Counted from the stretch's first letter, positions 7,897-15,518 are shown. The stretch: DNA of 18,338 nt from Flavobacteriales bacterium CG18_big_fil_WC_8_21_14_2_50_32_9 (GCA_002770955.1 PCUH01000236.1:2850-21187); one strand, 5' to 3'. Made by a program: numbers and translations. Notes: a model not told the origin generated them from the letters alone.

Positions 7897-9084
7897 TTGG
7901 CACGTATTTTCATAACAGGAATAGGAATAATAACATCTTTAGGAGAATCACCTGATGAAAATAGAATTGCCCTTAAACAAGGAAAATGTGGAATTACGGA
8001 TTTAGAACTCGTTCAAACTCGATATGCTGGTAAAATCCCATTCGGTGAAATTAAAATTGAAACAGAAACATTAAAAAACCAATTAAAAGCCACTGAATCA
8101 GGGGTAACTCGAACATCACTTTTAGCTCTTCATGCACTTGAACAAGCAATTAATGATGCTAAACTTTCTGCTAGCAAAATATCAAGTAGTGAAACTGCAT
8201 TCATCAATGCAACGACAGTTGGAGGAATGTGTTTGACAGATGAACTCTATAAGGACTCAAACAAGTTATCAATAAAATCTTCTTACTTATCTTCTTATGA
8301 TTTTGGTTCTGTAGCCATTTATTTGCAGCAACGCTATCAAATTGGTGGAATAGTTAATACGATAAATACAGCCTGTTCTTCATCAGCAAATGCAATTATG
8401 TATGGTGCAAGATTAATTAAAAATGGATATGCCAAAAGAGTTATTGTTGGTGGAACTGATAGTATAGCTAAATTTACCTTAAATGGATTTAATTCATTAA
8501 TGATTTTATCGCCTGAAACATGTAAACCTTTTGATAATAATAGAAATGGATTGAATTTAGGTGAAGGAGCCGCATACCTTGTGTTGGAAGCAGAAGAAAC
8601 GTGTAAATCTAAGAAAATTTATGCTGAACTTACTGGTTTTGCAAATACCAATGATGCTTTTCATCCTTCATCACTCTCTAGTGAAGGAGATGGCCCTTTT
8701 TTAGCCATGAAAAATACACTTGATGTTGCTAACCTTACTCCGTTTAAAATTGATTTTATAAATGCACATGGAACAGGCACCGAAAATAATGATGAGGTAG
8801 AAAGCAGAGCTATGCTAAGGCTTTTTAATGAAGTTCCATCTTTTGCATCAACAAAATCTAATATTGGTCACACACTCGGGGCGAGTGGTGCTATTGAAGC
8901 AGTTTATAGCGTGTTGAATATTATGCATCAAGAAATTTATCCCAACCTTGGATTTGAAAATCCAATAGAATCAACTAAGTTAGTCCCTGTTTTATCGTAC
9001 TCAAAAAAAGAAATTTCGCACGTACTTTCAAATTCGTTTGGTTTCGGAGGGAATTGCTCATCACTTTTGTTTTCTAAAATTTAA
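7897..9084 (+). CDS. Beta-ketoacyl-ACP synthase II (FabF-like), catalytic ketosynthase
   Basis: The protein has a complete KAS I/II active site. With the start chosen here (395 residues) the nucleophile is Cys160 in NTACSSS, the histidines are His291 in NAHGTGT and His325 in SNIGHTLGASG, and Lys320 is in STKSN. The frame has no ATG or GTG near its beginning. TTG 7897, one base after the ACP stop, gives MARIFITGIGIITSLG, exactly where KAS proteins start; an upstream TTG (7867) would add ten residues inside the ACP gene. The enzyme should extend chains on the adjacent ACP. The next gene encodes a cysteine-less partner, so the two probably form a heterodimer of the kind seen in type II polyketide and aryl-polyene systems. 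Confidence 0.88.
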   Translation: MARIFITGIGIITSLGESPDENRIALKQGKCGITDLELVQTRYAGKIPFGEIKIETETLKNQLKATESGVTRTSLLALHALEQAINDAKLSASKISSSETAFINATTVGGMCLTDELYKDSNKLSIKSSYLSSYDFGSVAIYLQQRYQIGGIVNTINTACSSSANAIMYGARLIKNGYAKRVIVGGTDSIAKFTLNGFNSLMILSPETCKPFDNNRNGLNLGEGAAYLVLEAEETCKSKKIYAELTGFANTNDAFHPSSLSSEGDGPFLAMKNTLDVANLTPFKIDFINAHGTGTENNDEVESRAMLRLFNEVPSFASTKSNIGHTLGASGAIEAVYSVLNIMHQEIYPNLGFENPIESTKLVPVLSYSKKEISHVLSNSFGFGGNCSSLLFSKI

Positions 9085-9086
9085 CT

Positions 9087-10121
9087 ATGCTATACATTCA
9101 TTCAACTTCGTGTATATCTGCTCAGCATACTTTTGATGATGTTAATCTTGTAGTTTTAAATCCAGTAGAAGAAAATAAATTGTTGGCTGTTGAACCAAAC
9201 AGTAATCAAATTCCAAACGCTGTATTAAGAAGAATGGGAAAAGCAGTTAGAATGGGTATTAAAGCTGCCTTATCTATTGTTAATAATCAATCTGAATTAA
9301 AGGGAATTATCATTGGAACAGCTAATGGAGGAATGGAAGATTGCATTAAATTTTTAAATCAAATAATTGTTTATGATGAAGGGACACTAACTCCAACAAA
9401 CTTTGTTCAAAGCACAGCAAATAATATTGCATCACAAATAGGTTTGTTCACAGCTAATAAAAATTATAACATTACACATGTTCATCGTGGATTGGCTTTT
9501 GAAAATGCGGTTATTGATGCCATGATGTTAATTAAAGAACATCCACTTGATAATTATTTGTTAGGAGGAGTTGATGAAATATCCACCTATAATTATAACA
9601 TATCATTATTGGATGGACTTTATAAAAATGAAGAAGTAAAAAATAATAATTTATACGAAATAGAAACTGCTGGATCTGTTGCTGGAGAAGGTGCTGCCAT
9701 GTTTTTGGTTAATGGAAAAAAACAAAATTCGTTAGCAACATTAAGAGCAATACAAACTATTCATGCTACTGATGAAAAAATTATAGCGTCTAATCTAAAA
9801 GATTTTTTGGCATCCCATTTAGCTGATGGCGAAAAGTTAGATTTATTTTTATCAGGAGAAAATGGCGATTGTAGGCTAAATAAATATACCAAAATAACCG
9901 AAAAAATAGCTGATACCACAACACTTAGGTACAAACACCTAACAGGAGAATTCCCTACAGCTTCGGCACTTTCGTTGTGGTTTGCTTGTAATTTTATTGA
10001 AAATAAAAAAGTGCCTAATAATATGGTAAAAACAGGTTCAATACCAACTGAAATAAATACCATGTTAATTTATAATAATTACAACGGTATTCAACATAGT
10101 TTTATGTTGGTAAACCGATGA
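9087..10121 (+). CDS. Beta-ketoacyl synthase-like protein, chain-length-factor type, lacking the catalytic cysteine
   Basis: This 344-residue protein has a shortened ketosynthase fold, including the TPTNFVQSTANNIASQIGL segment (102-120), which matches the KS dimer-interface region, and GGVDEIS (160-166). Where active enzymes have the nucleophile elbow (TACSS), it has THVHRGLAFENA (130-141), so the cysteine is absent. The C-terminal GHTLGASG histidine motif is replaced by KHLTGEFPTAS. Such proteins act as chain-length factors paired with an active ketosynthase, which is the preceding gene here (2-base gap). It is likely the non-catalytic half of a heterodimer that sets or stabilises chain length in polyene synthesis. 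Partner assignment is inferred from adjacency. It is the last gene of the compact operon. Confidence 0.75.
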   Translation: MLYIHSTSCISAQHTFDDVNLVVLNPVEENKLLAVEPNSNQIPNAVLRRMGKAVRMGIKAALSIVNNQSELKGIIIGTANGGMEDCIKFLNQIIVYDEGTLTPTNFVQSTANNIASQIGLFTANKNYNITHVHRGLAFENAVIDAMMLIKEHPLDNYLLGGVDEISTYNYNISLLDGLYKNEEVKNNNLYEIETAGSVAGEGAAMFLVNGKKQNSLATLRAIQTIHATDEKIIASNLKDFLASHLADGEKLDLFLSGENGDCRLNKYTKITEKIADTTTLRYKHLTGEFPTASALSLWFACNFIENKKVPNNMVKTGSIPTEINTMLIYNNYNGIQHSFMLVNR

Positions 10122-10155
10122 TATTTAATATATTTATACTTTAAAAATTACGATT

Positions 10156-10803
10156 ATGAAATTAAAATTAACAACTGCTTTTTTACTTATTGTTTTTAGT
10201 CTGCAATCATATAGTCAACAACATATTGCTATGTTTAAAAAAGGTGCTAAATGGGGGTTTATAGACATAAAAGGCAATGAAATAGCAAAACCACAATATA
10301 CTTATTGTCGAAATTTTTATGGTGAGTTGGCTAAGGTTAATAAGAATACATTTATCAACATCAAAGGAGAAGTTATAAAAGTTGAAAAGCGAATTATTAA
10401 TTCACACCATTGTTTTGAAGGGTTGGCAGCAGTAAAATCAAGCATGCTTTGGGGGTATATGGATATTAATGGAAAAATAGTTATCCCTCAAAAATATAAA
10501 ACGGTTACTGACTTCAATAATGGATATGCGATTGTATCTAATAAAGAAGGAATTTTTATCATAGACAAACAAGGCAATGAGAAAATTATTAAAGGAAGTC
10601 GTGAAATTAAACTGTTTAAAAAGTTTTCAGAAGAGATGGCTGTTATTAATGTGAAAGACAAATTTGGTTTTTTAAACACAGAAGGTACTATTCAAATAGA
10701 ACCTAAATATATTACAGTTGGTCATTTTGAAAGCGGGGTTGCTTGGGTTAGAACAAAAGACAACAAAGTAGGGTTTATTGATAAAAAGGAGTGTGGGTTT
10801 TAG
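10156..10803 (+). CDS. WG-repeat protein, N-terminal fragment
   Basis: This is the 215-residue frame upstream of the frameshift. It begins with a signal peptide (hydrophobic core about residues 5-17, likely cleavage near SYSQ) and contains about five WG-type units with the 'WGFID..G' and 'I.P.Y' pattern. It stops at TAG 10801 with the out-of-frame tail ECGF. If the base loss is genuine, a truncated secreted protein could still be made. Confidence 0.65.
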   Translation: MKLKLTTAFLLIVFSLQSYSQQHIAMFKKGAKWGFIDIKGNEIAKPQYTYCRNFYGELAKVNKNTFINIKGEVIKVEKRIINSHHCFEGLAAVKSSMLWGYMDINGKIVIPQKYKTVTDFNNGYAIVSNKEGIFIIDKQGNEKIIKGSREIKLFKKFSEEMAVINVKDKFGFLNTEGTIQIEPKYITVGHFESGVAWVRTKDNKVGFIDKKECGF

Positions 10804-11171
10804 AACCTAAATACTTAGCAGCTACTAATTTTGATCTTAAAAGCGGTATTGCAATGGTTAGAACAGAAAATGGATGGGAATATATAAATATAAAAGGCGA
10901 AACTATCCCAATTAAAGATTCAACTATTGAAAGTTTTAAAAAGTTTGAAGATGGAGTTGCTTTAGCAAAAAGTAATGGACTTTGGGGTTATCTTTCTCCT
11001 GATGGTAATTGGATGATTAAACCACAATTTGATAGTTTTGCAACTTCTTTCTTTAATGATTATGCTAGGATAAAAAAGGATGGAAAATGGGGAGTAATCA
11101 ATAAAAAAGGAGAATGGGTTTTGCAACCTGAATATAAATTTCTTAAACCTTTTTATATAGTTCCCAATTAA
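10791..11171 (+). CDS. WG-repeat protein, C-terminal fragment
   Basis: This is the continuation of the WG protein in the +1-shifted frame (about 126 residues). It holds about three units, including LWGYLSPDGNWMIKPQF and KWGVINKKGEWVLQPEY. Its first in-frame start-like codon is a GTG at 10791, which in the intact protein would be an internal valine, and it has no export signal. Independent translation is unlikely. Its stop is 19 bases from the convergent methyltransferase stop. Confidence 0.6.
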   Translation: MWVLEPKYLAATNFDLKSGIAMVRTENGWEYINIKGETIPIKDSTIESFKKFEDGVALAKSNGLWGYLSPDGNWMIKPQFDSFATSFFNDYARIKKDGKWGVINKKGEWVLQPEYKFLKPFYIVPN

Positions 11172-11190
11172 ATCATTGATGAAAAAGTTA

Positions 11191-12255
11191 TTATTTCTTG
11201 CAAATCAATAAAGAGCTGCTAACTCCAATACCATCAATTTCTTCAATAGAATTAAAACCTGCTTTTCTAACTAATTTTTTAAACAAATCGGAATGATACA
11301 TCTGGCTATTTCCATTGGCTATGTTGGTGAAATATAACGATGTCATTTGAAGGCAAAAAGCAGACACTTCAAATTTTTGTCTATCCCAAAAATGCTCTAA
11401 AATAATTACCTCACCGTTTTCATTCAATGCATCAAAGCATCTTTTTAAGATAGAAACAATTTCATCTTCAGAAAAGCAATCTAAAAACTGGCTCATCCAA
11501 ATAACGTCATATCCTTTGGGTAGTTTGTTCGACTTATCTAGAATATTCATTTCATAAAAAGAAACTCTTTCAGCATTTTTGTCTTTTTTGATGTTTTCTT
11601 GAGCCATTTTTAATTGACCAGGTAAATCAACTAGTCCCATGTGAACAGTATCTGAATAATTGATGCACTTCAATGCCCACTTACCTGTATTACCACCAAT
11701 ATCTAAAATTCGTTTTGGATTATTTTTAAAAACATGTTTAAAAACGGCATTAAAAGAATAGTCGGAATAATAATGATCGAATTTAAACCAACTTTCTTTT
11801 TGTTGTTCAGTCAAAGAGGAAAGACCTTCATAAACAGTTTTCCATTCACCTAGTTCTTTCAGTCCAGTTGGTTTTTCAGTTACAATTGAATTTTCGAGGT
11901 CAAACATACCTTTATAACAAATGTCATGAACAAAGTCTAAATTGGCAATAGTCATATCATCACTCATGATATAAAATCCAGCTAGTGTTAGCTTGTATTT
12001 ATCCTTATTTAATATAATTAATTGTATGCCTAAACCAGCTTCAACCAACACCCGAACGCCATAAGTAGAAAGTTTAGCTTTTTCAACTATTTTTTCAAAC
12101 GAAATGCCATCTCTCCCCTCAGCTTTAATGATGGCTAAAATTCCTAAGTTTCTAAGTGTTCTTGCAGCCTGAAACATAATTGGAGCAAATGCTATTTGTT
12201 GTGCATATATTTTTGCTTCTAGTGCATTTTTCTCATCAATTTTGAAATAATCCAT
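11191..12255 (-). CDS. Class I SAM-dependent methyltransferase, O-methyltransferase-like
   Basis: The 354-residue protein has two parts. Residues 1 to about 110 form an N-terminal winged-helix/dimerisation region, as in plant-type and antibiotic O-methyltransferases. The rest is a Rossmann SAM-binding domain with motif I ILDIGGNTGKWAL (183-195), an acidic residue after the second strand (Asp210), NILD (237-240), and DVIWMSQFLDCFSEDE (250-265), followed by LEHFWD (286-291). Small-molecule methylation, probably at oxygen, is expected; the substrate is unknown. It faces the operon tail-to-tail with only 19 bases between stops and has its own promoter (12301-12331). Flexirubin-type pigments can carry ring methyl groups, so tailoring of the neighbouring product is plausible but inferred. 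Confidence 0.82.
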   Translation of the reverse strand: MDYFKIDEKNALEAKIYAQQIAFAPIMFQAARTLRNLGILAIIKAEGRDGISFEKIVEKAKLSTYGVRVLVEAGLGIQLIILNKDKYKLTLAGFYIMSDDMTIANLDFVHDICYKGMFDLENSIVTEKPTGLKELGEWKTVYEGLSSLTEQQKESWFKFDHYYSDYSFNAVFKHVFKNNPKRILDIGGNTGKWALKCINYSDTVHMGLVDLPGQLKMAQENIKKDKNAERVSFYEMNILDKSNKLPKGYDVIWMSQFLDCFSEDEIVSILKRCFDALNENGEVIILEHFWDRQKFEVSAFCLQMTSLYFTNIANGNSQMYHSDLFKKLVRKAGFNSIEEIDGIGVSSSLLICKK

Positions 12256-12300
12256 AAATTATATTTAAAGAAGTTGTTTAAAGTCTAATTTTAAAAAGTC

Positions 12301-12331
12301 CAAAGATATAGTTATTTCTTAAAACAGCAAA
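12301..12331 (-). promoter_or_regulatory. Bacteroidota-type promoter of the methyltransferase gene
   Basis: Read on the minus strand, TTTG (12331-12328) is followed after exactly 19 bases by TATCTTTG (12308-12301), a full match to the consensus TTTG-N19-TAnnTTTG. Transcription would start near 12294, giving a leader of about 40 bases before the ATG at 12255. The -33 element touches the hairpin at 12329-12355. Confidence 0.6.
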
Positions 12332-12362
12332 TCCAAATAAATTTCATTTGGATTTGTTTTTT
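12329..12362. terminator. Hairpin between an exported-protein gene and the methyltransferase gene
   Basis: A perfect 10-base stem (AAATCCAAAT/ATTTGGATTT) encloses a 7-base loop. On the plus strand it is followed by GTTTTTT; on the minus strand by the weaker GCTGTTTT. It lies 41 bases after the stop of the exported-protein gene (12396), so it probably ends that minus-strand transcript. It could also stop plus-strand read-through. Confidence 0.5.
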
Positions 12363-12395
12363 CAACTTAAAATGGAACTAAAAATTATAAGAATT

Positions 12396-13046
12396 TTAAA
12401 TCCCATTATTTTTTTTCCATTGTTTGTAAAAAGTTTTTTCAACCTGAACCATCACATTAAATATTGATTTTGCCCAATAATTTCTTATTCCAATTCCTCC
12501 AGCTTTACCAATAATTTTTTCTTTTATCAATACTTTTTTTGTTTTAATGTCAAAAATAGTAACATAAACAGTTCCTTGTTGTTGTCCTTTGTTAAAAGAT
12601 TCTACAATAAAAACAACGCCAATTCCTTGTTTTTTTTCTCCAACAGCATAACCGTTAATGATGGAGTTAATGGTTTTATCAGCATCATCAAACTTATAAT
12701 CGTTGAAAGACATAATTTTGTCATCATCAATTTTAGAATTTGTTTTTTCAACAATACTTAAATCATTAAAAACAGAGGTTTTTTTGAATGTTCGTTTTAA
12801 ATCATATTTAGCCGATTCATTCACAATTAGCATATTCCATGCGGGCATGTATTTGGTTTTCAACTCATAACCAGTAACCGGGGCAGCACCAGCACCTTGG
12901 TCAAAGGCACCAATAAATTTGGCTTTAGAAAAATCAAGTCCATACCAAACTATTTCATCTCCAGACAAGAAGTCTTGAGCAGTATGTTGAGCAAATGAAA
13001 TTGAGGTTGAGATTACAAAAATGGATGTTAAGATTAGATTTCGCAT
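12396..13046 (-). CDS. Exported protein of unknown function
   Basis: I do not recognise a named family. The 216-residue product starts with a Sec signal peptide (MRNLILTSIFVISTSISFAQ, likely cut after SFAQ) and has no lipobox. The mature protein contains SGDEIVWYGLDFSKAKFIG near its start, a central NGYAVGEKKQGIGVVFIVESF stretch, and a TVYVTIFDIKTKKVLIKEKI beta segment. This looks like a mixed alpha/beta periplasmic or surface protein of a kind common in Bacteroidota. It lies downstream of tRNA-Leu on the same strand, and a hairpin follows its stop. No convincing promoter is visible in the 63 bases before the start. Codon use looks like that of its neighbours. Confidence 0.75.
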   Translation of the reverse strand: MRNLILTSIFVISTSISFAQHTAQDFLSGDEIVWYGLDFSKAKFIGAFDQGAGAAPVTGYELKTKYMPAWNMLIVNESAKYDLKRTFKKTSVFNDLSIVEKTNSKIDDDKIMSFNDYKFDDADKTINSIINGYAVGEKKQGIGVVFIVESFNKGQQQGTVYVTIFDIKTKKVLIKEKIIGKAGGIGIRNYWAKSIFNVMVQVEKTFYKQWKKNNGI

Positions 13047-13109
13047 AATTTTAAAATTTTATAAATAGAGAGGTTAGTAATAATTTTTTTAATAATACTA
13101 TTTTTAAAG

Positions 13110-13191
13110 TACCTGAGATGGGACTCGAACCCACACGTCTTACGACACACGCACCTCAAGCGTGCCTGTATACCAGTTTCAGCACTCAGGT
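13110..13191 (-). tRNA. tRNA-Leu (GAG)
   Basis: This 82-base tRNA folds with acceptor arms ACCTGAG/CTCAGGT plus discriminator A, anticodon stem CACGC/GCGTG around loop TTGAGGT (anticodon GAG), a long class II variable arm (GTC/GAC hairpin) as expected for leucine, and a TTCGAGT T-loop. No CCA is encoded. A weak promoter-like TACTTTTA lies just upstream (13203-13210). Confidence 0.95.
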
Positions 13192-13224
13192 AATTGAGCA
13201 GGTAAAAGTATTAAAATTTTAAGC

Positions 13225-13257
13225 AAAAAAAAAGCCTTTTATAAAAAAGGCTTTTTT
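13225..13257 (-). terminator. Intrinsic terminator after tRNA-Lys
   Basis: The stem AAAAAAGCCTTTT/AAAAGGCTTTTTT closes on a 4-base ATAA loop, with a run of T on the exit side on either strand. On the minus strand it lies between tRNA-Lys and tRNA-Leu, so it should end the tRNA-Lys transcript; its symmetry would allow action in both directions. Confidence 0.75.
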
Positions 13258-13262
13258 CTGTG

Positions 13263-13335
13263 TGACCTGGCTGGGATTCGAACCCAGGACCCCTTCATTA
13301 AAAGTGAAATGCTCTACCAGCTGAGCTACCAAGTC
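13263..13335 (-). tRNA. tRNA-Lys (UUU)
   Basis: This 73-base tRNA folds with acceptor GACTTGG/CCAGGTC, discriminator A, D-arm GCTC/GAGC, anticodon stem TTTCA/TGAAG around loop CTTTTAA (anticodon TTT), and T-arm CTGGG/CCCAG with loop TTCGAAT. No CCA is encoded. Confidence 0.96.
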
Positions 13336-13351
13336 TTCCTAAAAAGGAGTG

Positions 13352-13382
13352 CAAAAATAGTATTGTATATCGTATAAAAAAA
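13352..13382 (-). promoter_or_regulatory. Probable promoter of tRNA-Lys
   Basis: On the minus strand TATTTTTG (13359-13352) matches the -7 consensus TAnnTTTG exactly. Nineteen bases upstream is TTTT, three of four matches to the -33 TTTG. A start near 13345 would be about 10 bases before the tRNA 5' end. Confidence 0.45.
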
Positions 13383-13433
13383 CTATTCGTATATTTTTTT
13401 TGAAAAAAAATTACAATCTCTTGAATAACAGTT

Positions 13434-14597
13434 TTATTCTATGATAGGACAGCGTTCAAAAGGCTTGTTTTTATCAAATAAATAACGATAGGTGTGGTAG
13501 GTTCTATATACTTCTGCATCTAAATCTTTGGCAATTCGCAACATTTTTGGATTAAAATCGCCTATCCATGTCAACACAGTTTGGTTGTATCTTTTTTCTT
13601 TTAATAAACTTTCGTGCGTCCATTTTATCATAGCACCATCAACACCTTTACCTTGAAACCGTTTTGCAATTCCAAAAACTATCCCAACCATAGTTTTTGG
13701 AGGGTGGACAATTTTATGATACAAAAATTTAATTTTCCCTAACCAATTTAAGTTTCCATTTACATACTGAAACAGCTCGTTTAATTCAGGAATATTAATG
13801 TAGAAAGCTATAGGTTTTTTTTTGTAAAACACAAAAATCATTATGGAAGGATCGTAAATGGGTTTTAAATTTTGCATAATTTTTCGGGAAGTAGCTGTTG
13901 TCATTTCCTTAAAACCATCGTGTGTTGCCCAGGCACTATTGTAAACCGTTTTAAAATTATCAGCAATTTCATTTAAGCTGAGGTTTTTCACATCGGAAAT
14001 GCTGTAATTCCCGTCAGCTAAAATACGATCACTTTTATCTTCAAACACTTGTTGTGGAGGAACTCCAACAGATCTTCTAAACATAAATTGTTGGTAGTAG
14101 GTTTTAAAACCGTAATCTTCAAACAATTGCTGATAATAAGGAGGATTGTAATTCATTCCGTAGCTGTTTGGGTCGGTAAAATTATCGACCAATAACCCCC
14201 AAAACATATTTTTCTCACCAAAATTTATAGGTCCATCCATCGCTTCCATGTTGTGACCGATTAACCAATTTTTTGCTGTGTTGAATATTATTTTGGCTGC
14301 TTCTTTATTGTTTATACATTCAAAAAAGCCAATTCCACCAGTAGGCTGATTGTCTGTTTTTGCTTGTTCAAAATTTACAAAAGCCGCAATTCTACCAATT
14401 GGTTTTTGGGTTGAATCAAACAAAATCCAACGTATAATTTTCCCGTTGGAATGTGCTTTATTTTTTGTAGGGTCAAAAACTTTCTCAATATCCTGTTTGA
14501 TATGCGGAATCCAGTTTTTATCTGAACGATAAATACGATAAGGAATTTGATGAAAGGTGTTGATTAATTTTTTTGTTGTTACTTCTTCAATTGTCAT
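13434..14597 (-). CDS. Conserved GNAT-like acyltransferase-fold protein
   Basis: The 387-residue protein resembles a family widespread in Bacteroidota and related to GNAT N-acetyltransferases. The N-terminus has the 'IPYRIYRSDKNWIPHI' segment followed by a 'KPIGRIAAFVNFEQA' strand, typical of the first GNAT half. The middle carries GGIGFFECINNKEAA, MDGPINFGEKNMFWG and GMNYNPPYYQQLFEDYGF. The C-terminal half has KRFQGKGVDGAMI, which aligns with the acetyl-CoA pyrophosphate-binding loop (QxxGxG/A). No substrate is known to me. It starts 102 bases from, and divergent to, the SDR gene. It is cytosolic with no membrane segment. Confidence 0.7.
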   Translation of the reverse strand: MTIEEVTTKKLINTFHQIPYRIYRSDKNWIPHIKQDIEKVFDPTKNKAHSNGKIIRWILFDSTQKPIGRIAAFVNFEQAKTDNQPTGGIGFFECINNKEAAKIIFNTAKNWLIGHNMEAMDGPINFGEKNMFWGLLVDNFTDPNSYGMNYNPPYYQQLFEDYGFKTYYQQFMFRRSVGVPPQQVFEDKSDRILADGNYSISDVKNLSLNEIADNFKTVYNSAWATHDGFKEMTTATSRKIMQNLKPIYDPSIMIFVFYKKKPIAFYINIPELNELFQYVNGNLNWLGKIKFLYHKIVHPPKTMVGIVFGIAKRFQGKGVDGAMIKWTHESLLKEKRYNQTVLTWIGDFNPKMLRIAKDLDAEVYRTYHTYRYLFDKNKPFERCPIIE

Positions 14598-14618
14598 ACT
14601 TCACTTTTCGATGGACAA

Positions 14619-14626
14619 CAAAAATA
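14619..14626 (-). promoter_or_regulatory. Putative -7 promoter element of the GNAT-like gene
   Basis: TATTTTTG on the minus strand matches TAnnTTTG. An ATTG 16 bases further upstream (14646-14643) is a weak -33 candidate. The expected start would leave a short leader before the ATG at 14597. Confidence 0.35.
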
Positions 14627-14699
14627 TCATTTATATAAGGAACAATTAGAATTTTGCTCTATAAGTTATAATTTAGCAGCAGATTATAAATTAGAATGA

Positions 14700-15518
14700 A
14701 TGAATGACATAGTAGAAAAAGTAATTGTTATCACAGGAGCTTCATCAGGAATTGGAAAGGCGTGTGCTATCCGATTTGCAAAAGAGAATGTAGCTATTGT
14801 TATTGCTGCAAGAAATAAAGAAAACCTCCAAGAATCAGGTAATGAAATTAGAAAAATAACATCTCATGTGTTGGAGGTTGTTTGTGATGTTGCAAAAAAA
14901 AAGGATTGTGAATTTTTGATAACGGAAACGGTTAAAAAATTTGGAAGGATAGATGTGTTGATAAACAATGCAGGAATTTCTATGCGAGCTGTTTTTAATG
15001 ATATGGATGTAAGTGTGCTTGAAAAAGTGATGAATATTAACTTTTATGGAACGGTTTACTGTACCAAATTCGCATTGCCTTATTTATTAAAAACAAAAGG
15101 AACAGTAGTTGGCGTTTCTTCTATTGCTGGGTTTGTTGGCTTACCTGCCAGAACAGGCTATTCTGCATCTAAATTTGCGATGCAAGGTTTTTTGGAAGCG
15201 TTGCGTACAGAAAATCTGAAAACGGGCTTACATGTGCTGATTGCTTGCCCAGGTTTTACGGCTTCTAACATTAGAAATACAGCATTAGCTGCCGATGGAA
15301 ATGCTCAAAAAGAATCTCCAAGAGATGAAACAAAAATGATGACTTCAGAACAAGTGGCTGATGAAATTTTTAAAGCTGTTGAGCAAAAACAACAACGCTT
15401 AATTCTTACCTTCGAGGGTAAAATGGCAGTGTTTTTAAGTAAATTCTTCCCAAAACTAATAAGTAAGTTGGTTTTTGATAAGTTGGCTAAAGAGCCTAAT
15501 AATCCGATAAGGGATTAG
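14700..15518 (+). CDS. Short-chain dehydrogenase/reductase (SDR) family oxidoreductase
   Basis: This is a classical SDR of 272 residues. The cofactor loop TGASSGIG is at 12-19, NNAG at 89-92, and the catalytic residues are Ser141, Tyr154 and Lys158 (Y-S-A-S-K). Arg38 after the second strand (AARNK) suggests NADPH preference. The C-terminus carries a basic and hydrophobic tail (FLSKFFPKLISKL) that could touch membranes. ATG 14700 is used; another ATG four bases earlier is out of frame and reaches a stop after three codons. It stands alone between a divergent GNAT-like gene and a convergent antiporter gene. The substrate is unknown. Its stop codon lies in the first unit of the ATTAG heptamer repeat. 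Confidence 0.88.
   Translation: MNDIVEKVIVITGASSGIGKACAIRFAKENVAIVIAARNKENLQESGNEIRKITSHVLEVVCDVAKKKDCEFLITETVKKFGRIDVLINNAGISMRAVFNDMDVSVLEKVMNINFYGTVYCTKFALPYLLKTKGTVVGVSSIAGFVGLPARTGYSASKFAMQGFLEALRTENLKTGLHVLIACPGFTASNIRNTALAADGNAQKESPRDETKMMTSEQVADEIFKAVEQKQQRLILTFEGKMAVFLSKFFPKLISKLVFDKLAKEPNNPIRD

Larger units (their letters stand above)
10156..11171 (+). pseudogene. WG-repeat protein gene split by a one-base frameshift
   Basis: Two overlapping frames together read as one exported WG-repeat protein of about 338 residues. The first frame ends IDKKECGF-stop and the second resumes WVLEPKY. Adding one G to the GG at 10788-10789 restores DKKGVWVLEPKY, the standard repeat motif, so a single base is missing there. 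The restored protein has a signal peptide and about eight WG-type units (for example KWGFIDIKGNEI, LWGYMDINGKIVIPQKY, KWGVINKKGEWVLQPEY), spread across both halves. WG proteins are common in Bacteroidota, usually exported or surface-associated, with poorly known function. It follows the operon by 34 bases, but shared transcription is unproven. It may be a true pseudogene or a sequencing error. Confidence 0.75.

Noticed and set aside
10122..10155. A promoter for the WG-repeat gene (TACTTTAA near 10138)
   Set aside because: It misses two of the four key bases of TTTG and has no -33 partner.
14696..14707. ATG at 14696 as SDR start or a leader peptide
   Set aside because: It is out of frame with the SDR gene and meets a stop after three codons; too short to support a real leader.
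15500..15512. CCGATAAGGG as a third GATAG palindrome
   Set aside because: Only half of the core is present and there is no matching inverted arm.
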